Positions 1 to 6,108 of a stretch of 6,108 nt of DNA are shown one piece after another. How positions within the stretch are numbered: the first letter of the stretch is position 1; each line of letters starts with the position of its first letter. The notes beneath the pieces are model-generated. The model ran no database searches. It worked only from the letters and a program-made list of their open reading frames with translations, and was not told the origin of the DNA. The position numbers and the translations under genes are program-made. Source of the DNA: Actinomycetes bacterium (GTDB lineage: Bacteria > Actinomycetota > Actinomycetes > Mycobacteriales > Mycobacteriaceae); contig JAEZIA010000485.1 in the NCBI GenBank assembly GCA_023416315.1, positions 1-6,108 of the forward strand. The letters run 5' to 3'.

Positions 1-2256
1 TGGGCCGTCGCCGACATCACCGTCCCCGAGGCGATCGCCGACGACCTTGCGGCCTTCCGGTTTCATCCGGCTCTCATCGACGCCGCCTTCCAAACCCTGT
101 TCGGCGCACCGTTTCTTGGCCAGGAATCCAACGACGACCCGTTCCTGCCCAGCCGCATCCGACACTGCGCGATCTACGGCCCACCCGAGCCGGACATGCG
201 AGTCCATGCCCGCGTGGCGTCGGTGAGCCGGGAACTCGTCGAAAGCGACCTCACGATCACCAACTCGACCGGCACACCGCTGGCCGTGATCACCGGCTTC
301 ACCGTGCAATCGCTGGGCGCGTCCTCGCGGATGTCGGCCGACCATATCGACAAGGGGCTCCTCGAGATCCAGTGGTGCGGCGCCGACAACGCGCCGAACA
401 ACGAGGCCAGCGGCCCTGAGTCGTGGCTGGTGCTGGCCGACGACACCGGACTCGGTGCGCGCATCGCCGAGGAACTGCATCGGCGCGGGCACCGGGTCCG
501 GACACTGCACCATGGCACCGAGACCATCACCGAAGAGACGTTCACCGGCGAGCTTGCCGGGCACGACGTCGATCGGATCGTCAACTGCTGGCCGCTGGAC
601 ACCACCGAAACATCCAGCGGCGAGGACCAACATCGGCTCGGTGTGTACGCTGCCCTGCAGCTGGCGAAAGCGGTGGCGCACAACGACGGTCCGACTCGGC
701 TGCACCTGGTTACCGCCAACGCGCAGCCCGCGCCGGGAACTCGGCTGCACGGCCTCAACCAGGCCGCCGTGTGGGGGCTCGGCCGGGTCATCGGCCACCA
801 GGAGCTGCCCGAACACTGGGGCAGCCTGATCGACATCGATCGCAACGACGACCAAGCCGACACGGTTACCCGGGTGTGTGAACACCTGCTCGGCGACGAC
901 TCCGAGGATCAGGTCGCCATCCGCGGTCAGCACACCTACGTGCCTCGGCTGCGCCACTGCGACGGGCTGACCAGACCGTTCCCGACCAAACTCACCCCCG
1001 ACGCGACCTATGTCGTCACCGGTGGGGCGGGCGCGCTCGGTCGTGTGATCGCGAGCTATCTCGCCGAGCGCGGAGCCCGGCATATCGTGCTGTTGAGCCG
1101 CAGCGCCATCCCGAGCCGAGACTGCTGGGCCGATCTGCCCGAAGACCATCCGCACGTCGCCACCGTCTCGGCGATCGGTGCCATCGAACGTCGCGGTGTC
1201 CAGATCAGCACGGCCAGCGTGGATGTCGCGGACCGCGATCAGGTGGCGTCATGGCTGCGCGACCACTACCGCACCGGTGGCCGACCGATACGGGGCGTGT
1301 TCCACGCCGCAGGATCGGTCAATGACCAACTGCTGGTGAACGCCAATGAGGCCGATTTCGCCGCGGTGCTGGCACCCAAGGTGACCGGTACCCGCGTGCT
1401 GCACGACGCGCTGATCGACCACGAGCTCGACTACTTCGTGATGTTCGGGTCCGCCGGCTCGACGATCGCCGCACCGGGGCAGGGCAATTACGCGGCCGCC
1501 AACGCATTCCTCGACGCGTTCGCGCACTATCGCCGGGCGCTCGGGCTCCCGGCGCTCACCATCGGCTGGGGTCCCTGGTCGGTGGGCATGGTCGAGGAGC
1601 TGGGCCTGGAAAAGCTTTACGCCCAACGCGGTATCGAGCTCATCACCCCGGCGGCCGGCGCGCTGATCCTCGATCGGCTCGTCAACCAACAACCGGCCAA
1701 CGTCGTCGCGATCAACGCCGACTGGCCACGAGCACGACGCTCCGGGCTCGGCGGCCGGCTACCGATGATGTTCGCCGACCTCGGCACGGCCGACACCGCT
1801 GCCGCCGACGGCGACGCCGACAGCTCGGTGCTGATGGAACTCGCGGCCACTCCCGAAGCGGACCGGACGGCCGTCGTCGCCGGTCATCTGCGACAGATCG
1901 TCGCATCGGTCTTCGACTGTGCGGTCGACGATTTCGAGCCCGACGATGTGCTGGACGACATCGGGCTGGATTCGATGATGGCCATGGAGTTCCGCGTGCG
2001 GATCAACATGGCGTTCTCGATCGATCTGCCGGTGCTGGAGATCCTGCGCGGCGTCAGTGTGAACTCATTGGCCCAGCGGGTGCTCGCTGAGCTGCACACC
2101 ATCCATGGCGAGGCGCCGGCGGCCGCCGGTGACAGCGCCGAACCCGCTGAGGTCGACGACCTGGACCGGCTGATGGCCGAGCTGTCCGAAGCCGACCTGC
2201 AGGAGCTGCTCGCCCAGCTGGAGGCCGAACCCGAAGCAGGAGAAACACTCTCGTGA
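1..2256 (+). CDS. Type I modular polyketide synthase, C-terminal part (DH-KR-ACP), 5' end cut by window
   Basis: This is the end of a multidomain PKS that extends and processes an acyl chain held on its own carrier domain in the cytoplasm. The frame is open from base 1, so the ATG at 196 is not a start. Numbering visible residues from base 1: residues 1-100 are the second hot-dog half of a dehydratase, with HPALID at 22-27 and the DxxxQ pair D27/Q31. Residues 120 to about 325 are the structural half of the ketoreductase. Residues 330-590 are the catalytic ketoreductase, with NADPH motif TGGAGALG at 340-347 and tetrad K460, S484, Y497, N501. Residues 616-698 are an ACP with the phosphopantetheine serine S658 in GLDSMM. 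Residues 699-751 are an acidic tail ending in a probable helix. No enoylreductase lies between the two ketoreductase halves, and no thioesterase follows the ACP. The ketosynthase and acyltransferase expected upstream are outside the window. The gene overlaps the next by 4 bases. Family assignment is firm; the product is unknown. Confidence 0.96.
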   Translation, partial: WAVADITVPEAIADDLAAFRFHPALIDAAFQTLFGAPFLGQESNDDPFLPSRIRHCAIYGPPEPDMRVHARVASVSRELVESDLTITNSTGTPLAVITGFTVQSLGASSRMSADHIDKGLLEIQWCGADNAPNNEASGPESWLVLADDTGLGARIAEELHRRGHRVRTLHHGTETITEETFTGELAGHDVDRIVNCWPLDTTETSSGEDQHRLGVYAALQLAKAVAHNDGPTRLHLVTANAQPAPGTRLHGLNQAAVWGLGRVIGHQELPEHWGSLIDIDRNDDQADTVTRVCEHLLGDDSEDQVAIRGQHTYVPRLRHCDGLTRPFPTKLTPDATYVVTGGAGALGRVIASYLAERGARHIVLLSRSAIPSRDCWADLPEDHPHVATVSAIGAIERRGVQISTASVDVADRDQVASWLRDHYRTGGRPIRGVFHAAGSVNDQLLVNANEADFAAVLAPKVTGTRVLHDALIDHELDYFVMFGSAGSTIAAPGQGNYAAANAFLDAFAHYRRALGLPALTIGWGPWSVGMVEELGLEKLYAQRGIELITPAAGALILDRLVNQQPANVVAINADWPRARRSGLGGRLPMMFADLGTADTAAADGDADSSVLMELAATPEADRTAVVAGHLRQIVASVFDCAVDDFEPDDVLDDIGLDSMMAMEFRVRINMAFSIDLPVLEILRGVSVNSLAQRVLAELHTIHGEAPAAAGDSAEPAEVDDLDRLMAELSEADLQELLAQLEAEPEAGETLS
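2238..2242 (+). promoter_or_regulatory. Ribosome binding site (AGGAG) for the ABC ATPase gene
   Basis: AGGAG lies inside the last codons of the PKS gene, 10 bases before the GTG at 2253. It supports that GTG as the start, together with the GTGA stop/start overlap and the fact that the protein then begins just before the first beta strand of the nucleotide-binding domain. Confidence 0.7.
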
Positions 2257-3095
2257 CGGCCGTGCAGGTCCGCGGACTGTCCAAGGCGTACCGGCGCATT
2301 CAGGCGGTGCGGGACCTGGATCTCGACGTCGGATACGGCGAGGTGTTCGCGATCCTCGGACCCAACGGGGCGGGCAAGTCGACGACCATCGAGATCCTCG
2401 AAGGCCACCGCAAACGCGACGCCGGACAGGTGACCGTCTTGGGCGAAGACCCCGGGACCGCGGGCCGGGATTGGCGTGCCCGGATCGGCATCGTGCTCCA
2501 AGAAACCAGCGACTTCGGCATGCTGACGGTGCTGGAAACCGCGCGCATGTTCGCGAAATGCTATGGGGAGTCCCGTGCTCGCAGGCCCGAGGATCTGCTC
2601 GACCTCGTCGATCTGACGGCCAGCGCCGGCTCACGGGTCCGGACACTGTCCGGCGGGCAGCGGCGCCGGCTCGATGTCGCGCTGGGCATCATCGCCAAAC
2701 CCGAACTGCTCTTCCTCGACGAGCCGACCACCGGGTTCGATCCCGAAGCGCGACGCCAATTCTGGGATCTGATCAGGTTGCTGGCCCAGGACGGCACCAC
2801 CATCCTGCTCACGACCCACTACCTGGAGGAGGCCGCCGCGCTGGCGGACCGGGTCGCAGTCGTGGTCGGCGGCCGGGTGGCCGCCCTCGACTCCCCGGCG
2901 CGGTTGACCGCACACGTGGACGGGGCCGCGACGGTGCAATGGATCGAAGACGGCGAACTCCGCGTGGAACACACCGACCGCCCGACCGAGCTCATCCGGC
3001 AGCGATCAGCAGGCGGTGCCGAACTGGCTCAGCTCACCGTCACCCGCCCAAGTCTCGAAGACGCCTATCTGCGATTGATCGGGATAGCGGGATGA
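2253..3095 (+). CDS. ABC transporter ATP-binding protein, drug/lipid exporter (DrrA-like) type
   Basis: This 280-residue cytoplasmic ATPase should power export through the membrane protein encoded next to it. All the motifs of a working ABC ATPase are present: Walker A GPNGAGKST at 36-44, Q-loop Q83, signature LSGGQ at 132-136, Walker B LLFLDEP at 152-158 with catalytic E157, D-loop TGFDPEA, and H-loop H189. There is one ATPase domain, so it probably works as a homodimer. The last 65 or so residues form a C-terminal extension ending in PSLEDAYLRL, an ending often seen in ATPases paired with ABC-2 permeases. The GTG start overlaps the PKS stop (GTGA, 2253-2256), and the stop overlaps the permease start (ATGA, 3092-3095). 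This implies coupled translation with the PKS and suggests the substrate is the PKS product or a derivative. The resemblance is to the daunorubicin-resistance exporter class in general; I do not claim orthology to mycobacterial drrA. Confidence 0.95.
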   Translation: MTAVQVRGLSKAYRRIQAVRDLDLDVGYGEVFAILGPNGAGKSTTIEILEGHRKRDAGQVTVLGEDPGTAGRDWRARIGIVLQETSDFGMLTVLETARMFAKCYGESRARRPEDLLDLVDLTASAGSRVRTLSGGQRRRLDVALGIIAKPELLFLDEPTTGFDPEARRQFWDLIRLLAQDGTTILLTTHYLEEAAALADRVAVVVGGRVAALDSPARLTAHVDGAATVQWIEDGELRVEHTDRPTELIRQRSAGGAELAQLTVTRPSLEDAYLRLIGIAG

Positions 3096-3949
3096 CCGTC
3101 GGATCCGTGCCGAACGCCGCCGCACGCGCCGGTCATCGCACCGACCGGCACGCCGGCCTACCGTCGGCGGTGCGAATCGGGCTGTCGCGCATCGTTCCTG
3201 AGCTCAAGATGTTCTACCGACGCCCCGAACAAGTGGTGCTGACGTTCTCGATGCCCGCGATCATCTGCGTGCTGCTGGGTTCCATCTTCTCCGACAAAAT
3301 TCCCGGCACGCAGACCAGTACCGGTGCGGTGATCGCGGCCAGCATGCTGGCCTACGGCATCCTCTCCACGTCGTTCGTCAACCTCGGTATCGGCATCGCG
3401 GCCGACCGGGAAACCGGCGCGCTGCGCCGGCTGCGGGGCACCCCGGCGACTGCCGCGTCGTACTTCATCGGCAAGATCATGCTCGTCGCCATCGCCAGCC
3501 TGGCGGAGGCGGTCGTCCTGCTGGCGTTGGGGGTCTTCGCCTTTCAGCTGGAGCTGCCGTCCAGTCCCGCCGCCTGGTTCACCCTGACCTGGGTGTTCGT
3601 CTTGGGCATCGTCAGCTGCTCTCTGCTGGGTATCTTCGTGAGCAACTTCGCCAGCAATGCCGTCTCCGCCGCAGTGATGACCAACGGTCCTGCCGTCAGC
3701 CTGCAATTCGTCTCGGGCACCTACGTGCCACTGATGGCGTTGCCGACGTGGATGCTGATCATCGGATCGGTCTTTCCGGTCAAATGGATGGCGCAGGGAT
3801 TCCGCTCGGTGCTGCTGCCCGCGGAGATGGTCGTGATCGAACCCGCAGGCAGCTGGGAACACGGACGCATCTTCTTGGTGCTGGCCGCGTGGAGTATCGG
3901 CGGTCTGATCGCGTGCCTGTATGTGTTCCGCTGGTCGGATAGGAACTGA
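3092..3949 (+). CDS. ABC-2 type transporter permease (DrrB-like membrane subunit)
   Basis: This 285-residue integral membrane protein should form the export channel with the preceding ATPase. A polar N-terminal stretch of about 45 residues precedes roughly six hydrophobic segments, near residues 48-66, 80-103, 129-151, 159-185, 220-240 and 262-282. Between the second and third lies ADRETGALRRLRGTP (104-118), the cytoplasmic coupling-helix motif typical of the ABC-2 family. The same reading frame is open far upstream, back to 2471, but that part lies wholly inside the ATPase gene and is rich in Arg and Pro, so it is not coding. I take the ATG at 3092 because it forms the ATGA overlap with the ATPase stop. 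No strong ribosome binding site precedes it, so translation probably relies on coupling. An in-frame GTG at 3107 is a possible alternative start. With one permease gene visible, a homodimer is the simplest arrangement. Confidence 0.93.
   Translation: MTVGSVPNAAARAGHRTDRHAGLPSAVRIGLSRIVPELKMFYRRPEQVVLTFSMPAIICVLLGSIFSDKIPGTQTSTGAVIAASMLAYGILSTSFVNLGIGIAADRETGALRRLRGTPATAASYFIGKIMLVAIASLAEAVVLLALGVFAFQLELPSSPAAWFTLTWVFVLGIVSCSLLGIFVSNFASNAVSAAVMTNGPAVSLQFVSGTYVPLMALPTWMLIIGSVFPVKWMAQGFRSVLLPAEMVVIEPAGSWEHGRIFLVLAAWSIGGLIACLYVFRWSDRN
3941..3945 (+). promoter_or_regulatory. Ribosome binding site (AGGAA) for the antiporter gene
   Basis: AGGAA overlaps the last codons of the permease gene and lies 10 bases before the GTG at 3956. 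It favours that GTG over the next in-frame ATG, 40 codons later, which would remove the first membrane segment. Confidence 0.5.
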
Positions 3950-3955
3950 CCGCCC

Positions 3956-5302
3956 GTGCCGCCGCTACTGTCGATCGCCTACCACTTTTTTCTCCAGATC
4001 GCCGTCATCCTCCTGACGTACCGCCTGCTCTGGCCGCTGTTTCGCAGGCTGGCTCAGGTGCAGGTCGTCGCAATCATGGTGGCCGGATTCCTGCTCGGGC
4101 CATCGGTGTTGGGCTGGATCTGGCCGGCCGCACAGCACTGGCTTTTCCCCACAAAGCTTGCCGTCGGTGCCGAGACGATCGTGCATCCCAACCTCACGGT
4201 CATCTACGTCGTCGGCCAACTCGGGCTGGTGCTCTACATGTTTCTGGTGGGGGCATCGTTTCAGCTGGACATCCTCGGATCGCACGTCCGGCAGGCGGGG
4301 GTCACCTCAGCCGCCGGTATCGGCGTGCCATTGGCGCTTGGCGGCGTGCTGGGCTGGTCGATGGTCGGACTCGGCGGCTACTTCACCGACAAGGTGGTGC
4401 CCTGGCAGGGCGCCCTTTTCGTCGCCGCGGCGGTGGCGATCACCGCCTTCCCGATGCTGGCGTGGATCGTCTACGACTCCGGCCTGCTCAAGACCCGGTT
4501 GGGCACCATGTCGCTGTCGTGCGCCGCGATCGACGATGCCTGCTCGTGGATTCTGCTGGCGACGGTGGTGGCGACGTCGAAGGGCCGGCTCTCCGGCGCC
4601 GTGCTGGCCGTCGGTGGGGGACTGGCCTATCTGGTGTTCATGATCTACGTCGGCCGCCCGCTGCTGCGCAGGCTGGCGACCTGGGCACCGCCGCGCACCG
4701 AGGTCGAGCGGACCGGCGGCCTGCCGATCGCGCACATCAGCGTCGTCCTTCTCGTAGTGCTCACGGCGAGCTGGTTCACCGACATGGTCGGAATCTATTC
4801 GGTCTTCGGGGCTTTCGTCGCGGGCGCGGTGATGCCGCGCGGTGCGCTGCTCGACGCGATCCGGGACCGGTTCGAACCGCTGGTGGCCTACCTGCTGCTG
4901 CCTGCGTTCTTCATCTACTCCGGGCTCAACACCCAGCTCACCCTGATCTTCGACTCCTCGACGCTGCTGATGGCGGGCATCGTGCTCATCGTGTCCTTCG
5001 CGGCGAAGTTCGGCGCCATCGGACTGGCCGCCCGCTGGCAGGGCATGAGTTGGTACGAAGCCGGATCGATGGGGGCACTGGCCAACGCACGCGGGTTGAT
5101 GGAGCTGATTCTGCTCAACATCGGCCTGGAAGCCGGGCTCATCTCCGGCAAGCTGTACACGATCCTGGCCCTCATGACGATCATCACCACGTTCGTCGCG
5201 ACCCCGTTGCAGAGGCTGTTCGGACGCCGACTGGCAAGGGCTGGTGCCAAATTCGGGCCTGCGGGCGAGGAGCCCTACGGTGCGGAACCGGCCGCCGCCT
5301 GA
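3956..5302 (+). CDS. CPA2-family monovalent cation/proton antiporter (KefB/CHX-like membrane domain)
   Basis: This 448-residue polytopic membrane protein should exchange Na+ or K+ for protons across the cytoplasmic membrane. About 12 hydrophobic segments span residues 5-420. The paired acidic residues D193-D194 in AAIDDACSW match the ion-binding Asp-Asp pair of electrogenic CPA2 exchangers. K350 in FAAKFGAIG fits the conserved late-helix lysine of the same group, and NARGLMELI at 377-385 is a family hallmark. The protein ends soon after the last helix, so the TrkA-N/RCK nucleotide-sensing domain of KefB and KefC is absent. The GTG start keeps the first membrane segment (residues 7-29) and lies 6 bases after the permease stop. 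It is the last of four co-directional genes, and its 3' end overlaps the convergent oxidoreductase gene by 28 bases. Ion choice cannot be read from the sequence. A role in product tolerance or in energising export is inference. Confidence 0.92.
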   Translation: MPPLLSIAYHFFLQIAVILLTYRLLWPLFRRLAQVQVVAIMVAGFLLGPSVLGWIWPAAQHWLFPTKLAVGAETIVHPNLTVIYVVGQLGLVLYMFLVGASFQLDILGSHVRQAGVTSAAGIGVPLALGGVLGWSMVGLGGYFTDKVVPWQGALFVAAAVAITAFPMLAWIVYDSGLLKTRLGTMSLSCAAIDDACSWILLATVVATSKGRLSGAVLAVGGGLAYLVFMIYVGRPLLRRLATWAPPRTEVERTGGLPIAHISVVLLVVLTASWFTDMVGIYSVFGAFVAGAVMPRGALLDAIRDRFEPLVAYLLLPAFFIYSGLNTQLTLIFDSSTLLMAGIVLIVSFAAKFGAIGLAARWQGMSWYEAGSMGALANARGLMELILLNIGLEAGLISGKLYTILALMTIITTFVATPLQRLFGRRLARAGAKFGPAGEEPYGAEPAAA

Positions 5303-6108
5303 GGCTCGGCCGCGAGCAGGGCGACGAGCTTGTCGTTGGCCGCCTGCAGTTCGCTTGCGATGGCATTGAACACCCGCTGGCGGATGCGAGGGCGACCCAT
5401 CACCGGCGCGGTCATGGCGCGGATTGCGTTGAGCCGCGCGGAGTCCAGCCATTCCATGAGATCCGGGTCGGCGAACCAGGTGATCTGGTTGCGGTGTTCG
5501 ATCACGCTCATGGTCAGCCAGTCAAGCGGGGTGCTGGGCAGATGGATCGGTTCACAGACCGCATTCTTGGTCGCGTCGTCGTCGTAGGTGACCTCGGCGT
5601 GGGCGACGAACGCGGCGCTGAAGACCTGCTGGCATGCCCGCACGCACTGCGGAGTCACCGTGTCTGACGTGAAGATCGGGCTTGGTGGCTCCGAACCCAA
5701 ACCCTCGGCGGCGCAGTCGACCCACAATGTCGACGGCCCGACGGCGAGCTCACCGGTATCCAGCAGTGCACCGCCGGTACCGATCTCGCACACCCGGCCC
5801 ATCCGCACCACGTCGGTGATGCGGCGGAGTTGGGCGGCTTCGGCCTGGGTGATCGTCGCGCACCGGTACATCGTCGGCTCTACATCGGAATGCAGGCGCA
5901 GTAGCGACCCGGCCTCTTCGAGCCGGACGAACAGATCGTCGACGGATTCCGCGCCGGCGATGGCCTGCAGGCGGGCTGCGAACGCCGCCTTGACCCGGTC
6001 GGCGAACTCCGGGCCCGGCTGGATATTGGCGCGGTCGAGCAGCCACGAGTCACGCGGGGCGATCCAGGTCACCCGCTCGGGCCCAATACCGTTGCGCAGC
6101 AGCCATAG
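5275..6108 (-). CDS. FAD/NAD(P)-binding oxidoreductase-like protein, C-terminal part, 5' end cut by window
   Basis: The visible 277 residues are the C-terminal part of a protein related, from memory, to a family of actinobacterial proteins annotated as FAD- or NAD(P)-binding oxidoreductases of unknown substrate. The frame stays open to the right edge with good family-like sequence before the first GTG at 6072 (WLLRNGIGPERV), so that GTG is not the start and the N-terminal dinucleotide fold is outside the window. Landmarks, counting from the codon at 6108-6106: PRDSWLLDR at 18-26, EPTMYRCAT at 77-85, a strand plus WVDCAAEGL at 129-137 that resembles the final FAD/NAD(P)-contact strand, and RACQQVFSAA at 157-166. 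There are no membrane segments. The protein ends in an Ala/Pro-rich tail and a TAG at 5277-5275, inside the antiporter gene. It is transcribed toward the PKS operon, so it is separately expressed and need not belong to the same pathway. Family assignment is moderate; the reaction is unknown. Confidence 0.78.
   Translation of the reverse strand, partial: LWLLRNGIGPERVTWIAPRDSWLLDRANIQPGPEFADRVKAAFAARLQAIAGAESVDDLFVRLEEAGSLLRLHSDVEPTMYRCATITQAEAAQLRRITDVVRMGRVCEIGTGGALLDTGELAVGPSTLWVDCAAEGLGSEPPSPIFTSDTVTPQCVRACQQVFSAAFVAHAEVTYDDDATKNAVCEPIHLPSTPLDWLTMSVIEHRNQITWFADPDLMEWLDSARLNAIRAMTAPVMGRPRIRQRVFNAIASELQAANDKLVALLAAEPQAAAGSAP
5289..5312. terminator. GC-rich hairpin at the convergent gene junction, possible terminator
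   Basis: Two copies of the palindrome CGGCCG (5289-5294 and 5307-5312) can pair into a 6-base stem. Inside the loop, GCC-TGA-GGC (5297-5305) can form a second small stem around the antiporter stop codon. There is no T-run on either side, so it is not a classic intrinsic terminator, although U-poor hairpins are often proposed as terminators in high-GC actinobacteria. It also lies inside coding sequence of the opposite gene, and such short self-complementary words are common at this base composition. Confidence 0.3.

Noticed and set aside
196..198. ATG as the start of the PKS gene
   Set aside because: The frame is open from base 1 and the preceding residues carry the dehydratase motif HPALID and DxxxQ, so the gene begins left of the window.
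2238..2262. Separate promoter for the ABC transporter genes
   Set aside because: The ATPase start overlaps the PKS stop, and I see no convincing -10/-35 pair near it. Only a ribosome binding site is supported.
1884..2501. Minus-strand open frame of 205 codons across the PKS/ATPase junction
   Set aside because: It spans two well-supported genes, has Ser-rich low-complexity sequence and matches no family I recognise.
2471..3091. Long upstream extension of the permease frame, which would give a 492-residue protein
   Set aside because: The extra 207 residues overlap the ATPase gene, which has every ABC motif, and their Arg/Pro-rich composition is typical of a shadow frame.
4307..5452. Open frame of 381 codons on the minus strand
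   Set aside because: It runs antisense to the antiporter and into the oxidoreductase gene, is rich in Arg, Gln, Gly and His with no recognisable domain, and reflects high-GC codon bias.
4462..5667. Plus-strand open frame of 401 codons
   Set aside because: It is a shifted-frame shadow of the antiporter and then antisense to the oxidoreductase, with Arg/Ala/Gly/His-rich sequence and no domain.
6070..6072. GTG as the start of the minus-strand oxidoreductase
   Set aside because: The frame continues to the window edge with sequence that fits the family (WLLRNGIGPER), so the true start is outside.

Overview
The window is GC-rich and tightly packed, with protein-coding sequence from end to end. 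It looks like part of an actinobacterial natural-product or lipid locus. The third-position GC bias, the GTG starts, the modular type I polyketide synthase (PKS) and the daunorubicin-resistance-type ABC exporter all fit an actinomycete. A mycobacterium-like or related member of the Mycobacteriales is my best guess from the feel of the PKS and oxidoreductase sequences, but no marker gene here fixes the genus.

Bases 1-2256 (+) are the C-terminal 751 residues of a large type I PKS cut by the left edge. They run as second half of the dehydratase (DH), structural half of the ketoreductase, catalytic ketoreductase (KR), acyl carrier protein (ACP), then an acidic helical tail. There is no enoylreductase and no thioesterase. 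Bases 2253-3095 (+) encode an ABC ATPase, and bases 3092-3949 (+) encode its ABC-2 type membrane partner. Bases 3956-5302 (+) encode a CPA2-family cation/proton antiporter. The first two junctions overlap by 4 bases (GTGA and ATGA) and the third has a 6-base gap, so the four genes almost certainly form one translationally coupled operon whose promoter lies left of the window.

On the opposite strand, complement(5275-6108) is the C-terminal 277 residues of a FAD/NAD(P)-binding oxidoreductase-like protein, cut by the right edge. Its stop lies inside the end of the antiporter gene, so the two genes converge with a 28-base overlap, and a GC-rich hairpin sits next to it.

The simplest model is a synthase that makes a polyketide or polyketide-derived lipid with at least one double bond set by this module, an ABC pair that exports it, and an ion antiporter that supports export or gives tolerance to the product. 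The export link is inferred from operon structure. The product, the release mechanism and the role of the antiporter cannot be read from the window. No RNA genes, mobile elements, repeats or CRISPR arrays were seen, and no stretch over 300 bases lacks a gene.
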